A stretch of 64,000 nt of DNA from Streptomyces spectabilis (GTDB taxonomy: Bacteria > Actinomycetota > Actinomycetes > Streptomycetales > Streptomycetaceae): positions 248,001 to 312,000 of the forward strand of contig NZ_CP023690.1 of assembly GCF_008704795.1 (NCBI RefSeq), given 5' to 3'. The notes beneath the pieces are model-generated. The model saw only the letters and a program-made list of their open reading frames with translations, made no database searches and was not told the DNA's origin. Both the position numbers and the translations under genes were made by a program. The first letter of the stretch is position 1. Every line of letters begins with the position of its first letter. Shown here one piece after another: positions 42,967 to 50,918 of this stretch.

Positions 42967-45054
42967 ATGAGACGTGGGGGGCCTGGCCGAGTGCCGGGGC
43001 GTGCGGGTGTGTATCCGCTGCTGTTCGTGCTGGGGGCGGCCGGGGCGTTGGCTGTGGCCTGGTCTTTCGGCCTGAGTCTGGCCGAAACCGCGGTGACGGT
43101 GCTGCTGGGCCTGGCGCCGGGCTTCTTGGCCTGGGAGGCGTTCCGGGGCACGGTGCCCCCCGTGGATCTGGATGGGGTCGCCAGGAAGCTGGCTGTGGCG
43201 GTCAAGAACCAGTGGGAGGACGAGGCGAAGGTGCGCCGGGTCAACGATCCCTATCCGCTGCCGGTCGCCTGGCGGCCCGCGGACGACGACCTGGCCGAGC
43301 CCTGGCCGCTGCTGACCGACTTGGCCCGCGCCTGGCCCGGCGGGCCGCCCGGCGATCCCGACAAGTGGCCTCAGGACGCGGTCGGACTGGCCGGCCTGGA
43401 TGGCCAGATCGGGGAGGTGTTCACCGACCGCGTGCCCACTCGGCGCCTGGTGATCCTGGGTGAGCCCGGCGCGGGCAAGAGTGTGCTGCTGATCCGGCTC
43501 CTGCAGGACCTGATCGAACGCCGCACCGACGGTGACCCGGTGCCCGTGCTGTTCTCGCTGGCCTCCTGGAATCCCAGCCAGCCGTTGAAGACATGGCTGG
43601 CTGAGGAGCTGCGCCGCGCCCACCCCGGCCTACGCGCCCCGGCCCCGCCCCCGGTCACCACCACGGCCACGAACGGTCCCGGTGACCTGGCCCAGGCACT
43701 GTTGGACGCGGGCCGCATCCAGCTCCTGCTCGACGGGTTCGATGAACTACCGCCCGCTTTGCACCTGGAGGCGCTCGACGCCCTCAACCGTGCGCTGCCA
43801 GCAAAGCAGCCCCTGGTCCTGGCCAGCCGCACCGCCCCTTACCGGGCCGCTCTCACCCGGCCGGAAGCCACGGTGCGCCTCAACGGCGCCGCCGCCATCC
43901 GCCTCCTCCCCCTCGCTCCGGAGTCCGCGGCCACCTATCTGCGCCGGGATGCCGGGGGGCCGTACGCCCCCGCCGCCCGCCGCTGGGATGCCGTGATCGC
44001 CCGCCTGGGCACTGACGCCCCGGTCGGCCAGGCGCTGACCACACCGCTGGGGCTGTTCCTGGCCCGCAGCATCTACACTCCTCGACCCCAGTCCGCGCCC
44101 GAATCCGCTGCCGTCCCGCATCCGGACCAGCTGTGTGACACCTCGGCCTTCCCTGACCGCACCGCCGTGGACACCCACCTCTTCGACGCCTTCGTTCCCG
44201 CTGCCTACGCCCCCGACCACCCGCGCCCGCTCCGCTGGAAGGCCGAACAAACCCATCGCACTCTGGTCTTCCTCGCGCGATTCCTGCAGACCCACCGCGG
44301 CGGCAGCCCTGACCTGGTCTGGTGGGAACTCCACCGCGTCCTCCCCACGTACACCTACAACGTCGGCGTCGGCATCGCGCTCGGTCTCGCGCCGGTGCTG
44401 ATTTCGGGCGCGCACACGGTCATGGGCGGGCTGATGGGCATGCTCGGGCTCGCATCCGGGCTCATCCTGGCCGGGCAAGGGTGCGCCCCGAGTACACGGC
44501 TGCGCTGGTCACCCCGCAAGTCCGTGGTCGGGCTCGTATTCGGGCTCGCGGGCCTCGCGGGCGGGCTCGTACGCGGGCTCGAGCGCGGGCACGGACTCGA
44601 GCCCACAGTCATGCTCGTGGTCGGGCTTACCGTCATGCTCGTGGCTGTACTCGCGTTCGGGCTGAAGACGGAGCAGCCCGATCTGGCCTCCACCACCGCG
44701 CCAGGCGCACTGCTTTCCTCAGATCGCCGTACCTTCACCCTCGGGCTCGCGGTCGCGGTCGCAGGCCTGCTCGCGGTCGCGCTCGCAGTCGCGCTTACGC
44801 CCGGGGTCGGGTTGTCCCTGGGCCGGTTCGGGATCGGGCACGGCATCGCGCTTGCGGGCTGGCTCGGGCTCTGGCTCAGCCACACAGCGTGGGGTCACTT
44901 TGTGATGGCCAGGGCATATCTGGCGGCTCGCGGCAAAGTCCCATGGGATCTGATGGAGTTCCTTCAGGACGCCCACGAGCGCGGCGTGCTTCGGCAGGTC
45001 GGTTCGGTGTACCAGTTCCGGCACATCGATCTGCAACGCCACCTCGCTCAGTAA
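42967..45054 (+). CDS. Membrane-anchored NACHT-family NTPase
   Basis: This 695-residue protein has two N-terminal hydrophobic segments (about 17-60), a NACHT ATPase with Walker A RLVILGEPGAGKSVLLIRLL (near 165) and Walker B IQLLLDGFDELPP (near 254), and a winged region with LPLAPESAATYLRRD. About six further transmembrane helices follow (about 455-645), then a cytoplasmic end (FLQDAHERGVLRQVGSVYQF). STAND NTPases of this kind act as switch ATPases, and several bacterial NACHT proteins defend against phage; here the effector would be the membrane part. It is complete, unlike its truncated relative at 9463. ATG 42967 has no strong ribosome site. Neighbouring genes are not known defence genes. 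Confidence 0.88.
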   Translation: MRRGGPGRVPGRAGVYPLLFVLGAAGALAVAWSFGLSLAETAVTVLLGLAPGFLAWEAFRGTVPPVDLDGVARKLAVAVKNQWEDEAKVRRVNDPYPLPVAWRPADDDLAEPWPLLTDLARAWPGGPPGDPDKWPQDAVGLAGLDGQIGEVFTDRVPTRRLVILGEPGAGKSVLLIRLLQDLIERRTDGDPVPVLFSLASWNPSQPLKTWLAEELRRAHPGLRAPAPPPVTTTATNGPGDLAQALLDAGRIQLLLDGFDELPPALHLEALDALNRALPAKQPLVLASRTAPYRAALTRPEATVRLNGAAAIRLLPLAPESAATYLRRDAGGPYAPAARRWDAVIARLGTDAPVGQALTTPLGLFLARSIYTPRPQSAPESAAVPHPDQLCDTSAFPDRTAVDTHLFDAFVPAAYAPDHPRPLRWKAEQTHRTLVFLARFLQTHRGGSPDLVWWELHRVLPTYTYNVGVGIALGLAPVLISGAHTVMGGLMGMLGLASGLILAGQGCAPSTRLRWSPRKSVVGLVFGLAGLAGGLVRGLERGHGLEPTVMLVVGLTVMLVAVLAFGLKTEQPDLASTTAPGALLSSDRRTFTLGLAVAVAGLLAVALAVALTPGVGLSLGRFGIGHGIALAGWLGLWLSHTAWGHFVMARAYLAARGKVPWDLMEFLQDAHERGVLRQVGSVYQFRHIDLQRHLAQ

Positions 45055-45122
45055 GCTTGTGATTCATCCACTCGTCTTCGTCAGTGGAACAGGTGGTCGT
45101 GGTCATCATCAGGCGGAAGACT

Positions 45123-45809
45123 GTGTGCGTGACGCTTCCTACTCCGCTTGCCGCTGCTGAAGAGATCTACGATCACCTCATTGATCAGCTCAACCTCGCC
45201 CTGCGCCGGCCGGGGATGTACGGGGGCGAGGTGGCTTTTCGGGTCCTGATTGACCACCTGCTGTTCGTCGAGCGTCAGCCCGAGGCGTGGAACGAGCTGC
45301 AGCGAAGTTGGGAAGAGCAGGGGCTCTGGACCCCCCTCGGCCCCAGGGGGGCCTTCAAGGATGTCTTCCCCGCCCAGCCTGGCAGCTACGAAGTCGCCTC
45401 GGTGTACGCGGAGTTCGCACACCGAAGGGGCTGGCTCAAGCCTGATCGGGTTCTGGCAGTTGAGGAATACGAGGCCCTCACAGGCCGAGTCCGGGGGTGG
45501 GCCGCGGTTGACCGCACCTGGGCTGACGTGACGGCGGAGTTCGGCCCTCCCTCTGTGCTGTTCGGAGGGACCAATCCTCTGTACGGGAAGACGCTCGGCT
45601 ACCTCCCGAAGGATCCGCAACTGCCGATGGTGGTTTTCCACCTGTGGAACGGCAGCGAGCCAGAGGCCGAACCGTGGCCGCCCCAGCCTGAACAACCGTT
45701 GCTCCTCGCAGTGCGTTTCGGCGGCGGTTCGTTCCACGGATCGTTGACCTTCACTCCCGAAGGCGAGCGGAGGAAGCCCACGCTCGAGGATCCTTGCCTG
45801 ACGCAGTAG
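45123..45809 (+). CDS. Hypothetical protein
   Basis: This soluble protein of about 228 residues contains YDHLIDQLNLALRRPGMYGG, VAFRVLIDHLLFVERQPEAW and LGYLPKDPQLPMVVFHLWNG. The RRPGMYGG phrase with a following helix suggests a protein of the kind used in Streptomyces as immunity or SUKH-like proteins, but this is not certain. GTG 45123 is chosen for GGCGGA five bases upstream; GTG 45129 or GTG 45084 are alternatives. It follows the NACHT gene by 68 bases on the same strand and could share its transcript. Confidence 0.65.
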   Translation: MCVTLPTPLAAAEEIYDHLIDQLNLALRRPGMYGGEVAFRVLIDHLLFVERQPEAWNELQRSWEEQGLWTPLGPRGAFKDVFPAQPGSYEVASVYAEFAHRRGWLKPDRVLAVEEYEALTGRVRGWAAVDRTWADVTAEFGPPSVLFGGTNPLYGKTLGYLPKDPQLPMVVFHLWNGSEPEAEPWPPQPEQPLLLAVRFGGGSFHGSLTFTPEGERRKPTLEDPCLTQ

Positions 45810-45917
45810 CCGTCCGACGGCGAGCGCAGGTCACCCACCAGAGGATTTCCAGGACAGCGGAACCGCCCCCGCATGATTCCGGACCTCCAAGAGATACAGG
45901 ACTCAACGCGAAGGCCA

Positions 45918-46020
45918 TGCTGGTGAGCGTGGTGGAACAGGGCGTGCTGGGCGATCCGCTTGCGGAGCTGTCACGCTTCCGGAGGGTCTTCCACGACGGC
46001 CTGACCGGTCGGCGTGACAC
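45918..46020 (+). pseudogene. Possible transposase N-terminal fragment
   Basis: The frame reads MLVSVVEQGVLGDPLAELSR followed by FRRVFHDGLTGRRD. This resembles the first 35 residues of a DDE transposase family in Streptomyces in which a short Phe-Arg-rich segment precedes the word SDALFEL. It breaks off at once, and the resemblance is short. Confidence 0.35.
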
Positions 46021-46067
46021 ATCCATGCCGCGCGTCGGCGACAGACGGTGCCGGTCGAGGGGGTGCG

Positions 46068-46190
46068 ATGCCGATCCACCCTGGAATGGTCGAGGACCTC
46101 TCGGCCTCTGTTCGCGACCTTTACGCGGACCCCGAGCTGCGGCTGCTCGGCATGATGACGCGGCAGTTGGCTGACGGGGCCGACGCCGGG
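46068..46190 (+). pseudogene. Phage minor capsid protein, N-terminal fragment
   Basis: ATG 46068 with AGGGGG upstream begins MPIHPGMVEDLSASVRDLYA, then PELRLLGMMTRQLADGADA. This is the start of Streptomyces phage minor capsid (head morphogenesis) proteins. Homology ends near 46,190 where remnants of a serine recombinase, read on the other strand, begin. It indicates a second prophage scar. Confidence 0.5.
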
Positions 46191-46239
46191 GTGGGCTGCG
46201 GCCGAGCTTGCCGCAGTGCAGCCGTTGCGGCGCGGCGCA

Positions 46240-46452
46240 GTCGGTCGTCGGGGACGGCCTTCTTGACGGTGCGGGCGAACTCCATGGCCTTGACGAATTC
46301 GGGCCGGACCTTGACACGGGTGCTGGCCTTCTCGGAGAAGACCGGATCACAGCCCGCCTCTTCGAGGGCGTCGAGCTGGCTCTGGAGCTCCTGCTGAGCG
46401 GTACGGCAACGGTGGTACCCACTCTCGTGGGCTTCCTGGTGGCCTCGGGCAC
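46240..46452 (-). pseudogene. Serine recombinase (resolvase) N-terminal fragment, frameshifted
   Basis: The minus strand begins VPEATRKPTRVG at GTG 46452. After a one-base shift near 46,415 it continues with YHRCRTAQQELQSQLDALEE and CDPVFSEKASTRVKVRPEFV, then AMEFARTVKKAVPDD. This is the N-terminal catalytic domain of actinobacterial serine recombinases (YxRxST family), but the nucleophile position reads CRTAQQ instead of CSTxxQ, so the catalytic Ser is lost too. The C-terminal two thirds are missing. Confidence 0.68.
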
Positions 46453-46688
46453 GGCGGGAGCCTCTCTCCCACCTGTGGCCGGGGCCGCGGTCGGTGGGGG
46501 CGCGGACTTCGAGCTCGGCGCGGAGTTGGGGGATGAGCATGAAGCGCGGGGTGTGGTATTTCGGGGGCGACCTTGACGCCGCGAGAGCAGCAGGTGCTTC
46601 CGGCGGGCACCTTACAGATGGGGCAGTCGAAACAGATGGGGCAGTCGAAATGTTCGACGGTGGCGGCCGGTTCGACGGGCTCTGACAT
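46445..46688 (-). pseudogene. Zinc-finger protein normally preceding the recombinase, with duplicated finger segment
   Basis: From ATG 46688 the frame reads MSEPVEPAATVEHFDCPICF then CPICKVPAGSTCCSRGVKVA. After a frame change it continues with YHTPRFMLIPQLRAELEV and DRGPGHRWERG. This matches small Cys-rich proteins encoded beside recombinases in Streptomyces elements (CxxC-x-PAGSxC pattern). The CPIC motif is doubled by an 18-base tandem duplication at 46614-46649. The frameshift breaks the gene. Confidence 0.6.
46614..46649. repeat. Perfect 18-base tandem duplication
   Basis: ACAGATGGGGCAGTCGAA occurs at 46614-46631 and again at 46632-46649. It inserts six residues (FDCPIC) in frame into the decayed zinc-finger gene, giving an extra CxxC pair. 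Confidence 0.95.
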
Positions 46689-46779
46689 GTCGCAGACCCC
46701 ATGGCGAGAGGCATTGCGCGAATATGAGAGCCGCTGGCCCCGCCACCGCGGGGCCTCCCCTCAGTGAAGAACGCGTGAG

Positions 46780-47973
46780 TCACCAGCTGACGCGGCTGGT
46801 GTCGGCTGGATAGTCGGGCAGGGCCACGGTGCTGCTGACTTTCTCGCCCAGCTTGAGCATGCCGTTCAGGAACAGGCGCCGGGACAGCAGGGTGTTGCGG
46901 AGACGTATGCCGGTGGCGGTGGCGGGGGCGAGGAACTTCCCGGTGCGGTCGCCGCCTGCCTGGCAGCCCTGGGCGTACGTGCGGAGCCTGCTCTCGTAGC
47001 GGGCGAAGGCCGCCCGGTGATCGCCCTGGGCTCGCGCGAGTTCGCCCGCCAGGACGTACGCGGCGACCACCGCGGTTCCCGTGCCCATGCCGCCGATGGT
47101 GGCCCCGCAAGCGGCGTCGCCGACGAGGCACACGCGCCCTGTGGACCAGGTGTCCACGTCCGCCCGGCTGATCGAGTCAAAGTACAGGTCGGGGGCCTGG
47201 TGCAGCGAGGCGAGCAGGCGGGGCACCTCCCAGCCGAGGCCGGAGAACGCGTTGTCGATCAGACGCTTCTGCTGTGCGGGGTCGTGGCGGTCATACGACA
47301 GCTCCGGCGAGGCGAAGACGAAGAATGCCCCTGCCCGTGCCGGATCCCGGTGGTCAGCGCCGACAGAGGCCAGCCGCCCCGGCACGTTGTACCCGACGGA
47401 GCCCTTTCCCACTCCCAGGTTGTTGGGCAGCTGCCAGGTGGCGGCGTAGTAGCCGAGGTGGCTCACGTACTCCTGCTCCGGTCCGAAGGCGAGGCGACGG
47501 ACGTTGGAGTGCAGCCCGTCCGCTCCGATGACCAGGTCGAAGTCGCGTGAGATTCCGCTTTGGAAGTCGGCCCGCACGCCGGAGGAGGTCTCGGTGAGGC
47601 TGACGATCGAGTCGCCGAAGAGGTACTCGGTGCAGGGGGCGCTGTGCTCGTAGAGCACGCGGGCCAGGTCTCCGCGGAGCACCTCTATCTCACCGCCGGC
47701 GAACTCGGCCGGCAGGTCCAGCAGGGTGCGGCCGCGTTCATCAACAAAGCGCATCGGGCTGCCGCCGGTCTGGATACGGCGCAGTTCGGGGAGCAGGCCC
47801 ATGCGTTCCAGCACGGTCAGGTGCGCTTCGCCACGGAAGTCGACGGCCTGACCGCCCTGGCGCAGGGCCGGGGCCAGTTCGACGACGGTGGGCTGGAAGC
47901 CATGGCCTCCCAGCCAGTAGGCCAGGGCCGGACCGGCGATGCTCGCGCCGGAGATGAGGACGTTCCTGTTCAC
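46780..47973 (-). CDS. FAD-dependent monooxygenase (second copy of the FMO/TetR arrangement)
   Basis: This 397-residue group A flavoprotein hydroxylase has the dinucleotide fold NVLISGASIAGPALAYWLGG, the DG motif DLVIGADGLHSNVRRL and the GD motif VCLVGDAACGATIGGMGTGT. Start GTG 47973 follows GGAGGG at proper distance; the long open frame beyond it has none. It is divergent from a TetR regulator at 48074 with two inverted repeats between them, repeating the layout at 15529-17453. It is only distantly related to that first enzyme. Substrate unknown; self-resistance or drug modification is plausible. Confidence 0.9.
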   Translation of the reverse strand: MNRNVLISGASIAGPALAYWLGGHGFQPTVVELAPALRQGGQAVDFRGEAHLTVLERMGLLPELRRIQTGGSPMRFVDERGRTLLDLPAEFAGGEIEVLRGDLARVLYEHSAPCTEYLFGDSIVSLTETSSGVRADFQSGISRDFDLVIGADGLHSNVRRLAFGPEQEYVSHLGYYAATWQLPNNLGVGKGSVGYNVPGRLASVGADHRDPARAGAFFVFASPELSYDRHDPAQQKRLIDNAFSGLGWEVPRLLASLHQAPDLYFDSISRADVDTWSTGRVCLVGDAACGATIGGMGTGTAVVAAYVLAGELARAQGDHRAAFARYESRLRTYAQGCQAGGDRTGKFLAPATATGIRLRNTLLSRRLFLNGMLKLGEKVSSTVALPDYPADTSRVSW

Positions 47974-47994
47974 GGGTTTCCCTCCGCTCGAAAA

Positions 47995-48041
47995 CTGTGT
48001 CCACCGGACACTGATATTTACTGTGTACTCTAGACACAGTT
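47995..48041. promoter_or_regulatory. Two inverted repeats, TetR operator candidates
   Basis: GTGTCC (47997-48002) and GGACAC (48006-48011) form a palindrome with a three-base centre. ACTGTGT (48020-48026) and ACACAGT (48034-48040) form a second one. Both contain the word TGTG or its complement, and the first also starts CTGTGT. They lie between the GTG of the monooxygenase and the ATG of the TetR gene. Confidence 0.68.
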
Positions 48042-48073
48042 GATTCGGCAAGGCAGGGCAGGAAGGGGCGGCC

Positions 48074-48790
48074 ATGGGTGGCGAGCACGCCGAGGTGGTG
48101 CGGCTGCTGTGGGGGCCACACCCCAAGCCCGCCCGCGGACCCAGGCCGACCCTCGACCTGGACCGCATCGCGCAGGCCGGGATCGAGATCGCCGACTCGG
48201 AGGGGTTGGCCGTTGTCTCCATGCAGCGGGTCGCCGCGCGACTGGGCGTGACCAAGATGGCGCTGTACCGGTACGTGCCCGGCAAAGCCGAGCTGGTCGC
48301 TCTGATGGTGGATGCCGCGATCGGCCCCTACCCGGCAGCGAAGGCACGGCGTGGTGGCTGGCGTGAGCAACTGGAGGAATGGGCCCGGCAGCTACTCACT
48401 GTCTTTCGTCAGCACTCCTGGGCGCTGGACGCCACCGTCGGGCCGCGGATCATGGGGCCTGGAGAGCTGTCCTGGCTGGAGCGTGCCGTATCCGCCCTGG
48501 ACGGCACCGGATTGAGCGGAGCCGAGCGGATGGACGCGGCTGTCCTGCTGGTCGGTCACGTACGCGGCATCACCCAGCAGGCCCGCGCGGCAGGCCCCGC
48601 AGGCAACCCCGAAGCCCAACTGGGCACCATCCTCGGCGATCTGATGCAGGCGCACGGCGAGCGTTTCCCCGCGCTCGCTGCGGCCCTCGATTCAGCCACC
48701 CAGTCCGACGGGCAAGATCAGGCATGGGATTTCGGCCTGCAGCGGATCCTGGACGGCTTGGCCGCACTCATCGACCAGCGCGCACGTTGA
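48074..48790 (+). CDS. TetR-family regulator (TetR_C_1 type)
   Basis: This 238-residue repressor has a roughly 25-residue N-terminal extension and then the HTH (GLAVVSMQRVAARLGVTKMA followed by LYRYVPGKAELVALMVDAAI). The C-terminal helices (WREQLEEWARQLLTVFRQHS, AERMDAAVLLVGHVRGITQQ) are of the TetR_C_1 kind that binds planar drug-like ligands. ATG 48074 has AGGAAGGGG upstream. It should repress itself and the divergent monooxygenase through the palindromes between them. Confidence 0.92.
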   Translation: MGGEHAEVVRLLWGPHPKPARGPRPTLDLDRIAQAGIEIADSEGLAVVSMQRVAARLGVTKMALYRYVPGKAELVALMVDAAIGPYPAAKARRGGWREQLEEWARQLLTVFRQHSWALDATVGPRIMGPGELSWLERAVSALDGTGLSGAERMDAAVLLVGHVRGITQQARAAGPAGNPEAQLGTILGDLMQAHGERFPALAAALDSATQSDGQDQAWDFGLQRILDGLAALIDQRAR

Positions 48791-49194
48791 CCGCGGCTTG
48801 GATCACAGTCGTCTGGCTTCCCTGCTGAGCACCGCACAGCGACAGGCACACCGTTGAGCCCTGGAGGGGAACTGCCACGGGACGGCGGCGTATCCGCCCT
48901 TGCGCAGGGTCAGCAGGACGAGGTGGACGTCGCAGATGCGGCGGTGGCGCTCGCGCGGCGTGAAGGATGCGGTCACGGTCAGAGTTCCCTCAGGCGGCCG
49001 GGTGGGGGCCACGGATTATCGCGACGTTCCACACGCGGTGCCTGTCGGGCCCTGCGGGGCGATTCATCGATCGCGTGAAGCGGGTTCGGGGAGGCTCGCG
49101 CTGGAGGGACGACGGGGCATGGTCGTGCCGTTGGCGGATCGCGCGCATGGCAGCGCGAGGGCGCCGGGTGGGGCCGTGGTTTCGGCCATGGGTA
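48791..49194. other. Stretch with a possible Nudix fragment only
   Basis: On the minus strand around 48,875-48,990 the frame PRERHRRICDVHLVLLTLRK then YAAVPWQFPS resembles the first strands of a Nudix hydrolase, without the Nudix box. It is probably a gene stub. No other coding signal seen. Confidence 0.35.
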
Positions 49195-49422
49195 CCCGGC
49201 GTTGCTCGTCGCGGTCATCGTCGGTGGCGAGGCTGGGGCTGAGTGCGGCGTGGTCGGTGAGCGATGCCGCCCGCGGAGTCTGGTCGTAGGCGCAGGCGCG
49301 GATCCGGGGGGTGTGCGCGGTGGTGGTGAAGATGTGGTCGAAGCGGAAGCCCTGTCCGCTTCTGCTGAACCAGGAGTGGGGCAGGCCAGCCGTGCGGCCA
49401 GGAGCTGGTTATCCTGCGCGGG
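49195..49422 (-). pseudogene. Endonuclease/exonuclease/phosphatase family, C-terminal fragment
   Basis: The minus strand reads NQLLAARLACPHSWFSRSGQ, GFRFDHIFTTTAHTPRIRAC, AYDQTPRAASLTDHAALS. This is the end of the EEP fold with the second-last strand FRFDHIF and the catalytic SLTDHAAL (Asp-His). The N-terminal three quarters, with the metal-binding Asn/Glu residues, are missing. It sits just downstream of the CPBP gene and is unrelated to it. Confidence 0.65.
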
Positions 49423-49512
49423 TTTCGGGCCCGCCCACCTCGCGACCAGGTCCTGGGTAGGCCGTTACCGATCCGGCGCGGCAGCGAGCCAGGTTGGCCC
49501 CGGAGGCGGCGG

Positions 49513-50526
49513 TTACGGGGTCCGGGAGGCGAGTGCGTGCCGGTCGGCGAGGCGTGCCATGGTCAGGCAGTACAGCGGGGTGAAGACCACTTCGAGTACG
49601 AGGGCCTGCCAAGGGGCGTCGGCTGCGGTGCTGTCGTCGGCGAGCTCGCCGAGGGCGGCGGCCAGGCCGATGGCCAGGGCGTTGTTGGCGGTGTGCAGGG
49701 CGATCACGGCCTCCAGGCCGCCGGTGCGGATGACCAGCCAGCCCCACCACATCGCGGAGTAGAACAGCAGGGCGAAGCCGGTGGGCTCGCCGAAGCCGTG
49801 GGCCAGGGCGAAGAGCAACGACGCGAGGACGACACCAGGCCACGGAGATCGAGTGACGCGTCCTGTGAGCTGGGGGAGCCAGCCGCGGAACACATACTCC
49901 TCGGCGGCGGCCTGGAACGGGATCAGCGTCCACAGCACCACAAGGCTCAGCAGCAACATCGGCCAGCCGGGAAAGCCCTGCCCCGATGACATGGCGCCGT
50001 CCTCATCCCCCGTCCACACCAGCAGCAGCCCGAACTGCACGATCATCACGGGAAGGGCCACCAAGACGCAGCGCAGGAGCCAGCTCCAGCGCAGGCCGCC
50101 GGTGACGGAGGAGACGGTGCCGGCCGGACGGCGGCCGAAGCGGCGTACGCCCACGAGGACGGCAGGGATGGCCGCTGCCAGTGCGGCCAGTTGCAGGGCC
50201 ATGTCGGCGAGTGGGGAGGAGAAGACCTGGTCGCTGTCGGCTGCGGCCGGACCGGCGTGTAGTGCGGCCGCGAGGATCATGCCGATCACGTAGACGCCGA
50301 GAACGGTCACCACGATCAGGCCCACGACCAGCAGGAGCTCTCCCCACCAGTCACGTCTGGTGGCCCGGCCGTTCCTGCCCTGTACGTGGTAGGGCGAGCC
50401 GGACGGGGCGGGGGTGGGGCCGGGCTTCGGACTGGTGGTGAGATCCAGCTGCTTCGGCGGCCAGTTCTCCCACGGAGCGTCGGCGGGGCGGGTGGGCGGC
50501 TCTTGCGCGGCAGGGTGGTTGGGCAT
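49513..50526 (-). CDS. CPBP-family (CAAX/Abi) intramembrane metalloprotease
   Basis: This 337-residue protein has a Pro-rich N-terminus and about eight helices. The three CPBP motifs are intact: EExxxR in AAEEYVFRGWLPQL (near 212), FxxxH-like ALLFALAHGFG (near 243) and HTANN (near 278). Family members cleave membrane substrates, and in Gram-positive bacteria some act as bacteriocin immunity or processing proteins. ATG 50526 starts five bases after the stop of a small membrane protein, which in turn follows a secreted cationic peptide gene, so the three are co-transcribed. In that setting a role in maturation of, or protection from, the peptide is inferred, not shown. Confidence 0.9.
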   Translation of the reverse strand: MPNHPAAQEPPTRPADAPWENWPPKQLDLTTSPKPGPTPAPSGSPYHVQGRNGRATRRDWWGELLLVVGLIVVTVLGVYVIGMILAAALHAGPAAADSDQVFSSPLADMALQLAALAAAIPAVLVGVRRFGRRPAGTVSSVTGGLRWSWLLRCVLVALPVMIVQFGLLLVWTGDEDGAMSSGQGFPGWPMLLLSLVVLWTLIPFQAAAEEYVFRGWLPQLTGRVTRSPWPGVVLASLLFALAHGFGEPTGFALLFYSAMWWGWLVIRTGGLEAVIALHTANNALAIGLAAALGELADDSTAADAPWQALVLEVVFTPLYCLTMARLADRHALASRTP

Positions 50527-50531
50527 CGGGT

Positions 50532-50843
50532 TTACAGCTCGCCGTTGAGGAATATGAGGACTGTCCGTACGCACCACAAGGCCGCGAAGATCCAGTCGAA
50601 GCCGGAGCGCCAGCGGCGCAGGACCGTGCGGCTGAGGGCGATGGTGGCCAAGGTGCCTGCTCCGGATGCCCAGTGCAGAGCCAGTCCGACAGTGGCGAGG
50701 GTGTCGTTGTGGCGAGCGTCGGCGACGAACAGGCACAAGAAGCCGACGAACGCGACGAAAAGCAGCGCTGCGAGGACGGTCTCGGTGCGATGTTGCGGCG
50801 AGGTCATGGCCGTCTCGTTGGCGGCGGGGGGTGAGGAGGGCAT
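50532..50843 (-). CDS. Small three-helix membrane protein
   Basis: This 103-residue protein has three hydrophobic stretches (VLAALLFVAFVGFLCLFVAD, TVGLALHWASGAGTLATIAL and FDWIFAALWCVRTVLIFLNG) and a short polar N-terminus. No family recognised. ATG 50843 is weakly supported by AAGAGAG; the internal ATG of MTSPQHRTE is the alternative. It lies between the secreted peptide gene and the CPBP gene, 5 bases from the latter. Size and topology fit an immunity-type protein, but this is inference from position. Confidence 0.75.
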   Translation of the reverse strand: MPSSPPAANETAMTSPQHRTETVLAALLFVAFVGFLCLFVADARHNDTLATVGLALHWASGAGTLATIALSRTVLRRWRSGFDWIFAALWCVRTVLIFLNGEL

Positions 50844-50893
50844 GTGCGCTCTCTTGAGGATGGGTGACCGTAAGGCCGGGCACAGGGGATGGT

Positions 50894-50913
50894 GCCCGGC
50901 CCCGCGGCCGGGC
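50894..50913 (-). terminator. Attenuator hairpin between cationic peptide gene and membrane genes
   Basis: GCCCGGCC (50894-50901) and GGCCGGGC (50906-50913) form a perfect eight-pair stem with a four-base loop, five bases past the peptide stop codon. It would favour the peptide transcript over the two downstream membrane genes. Confidence 0.75.
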
Positions 50914-50918
50914 GTGTG

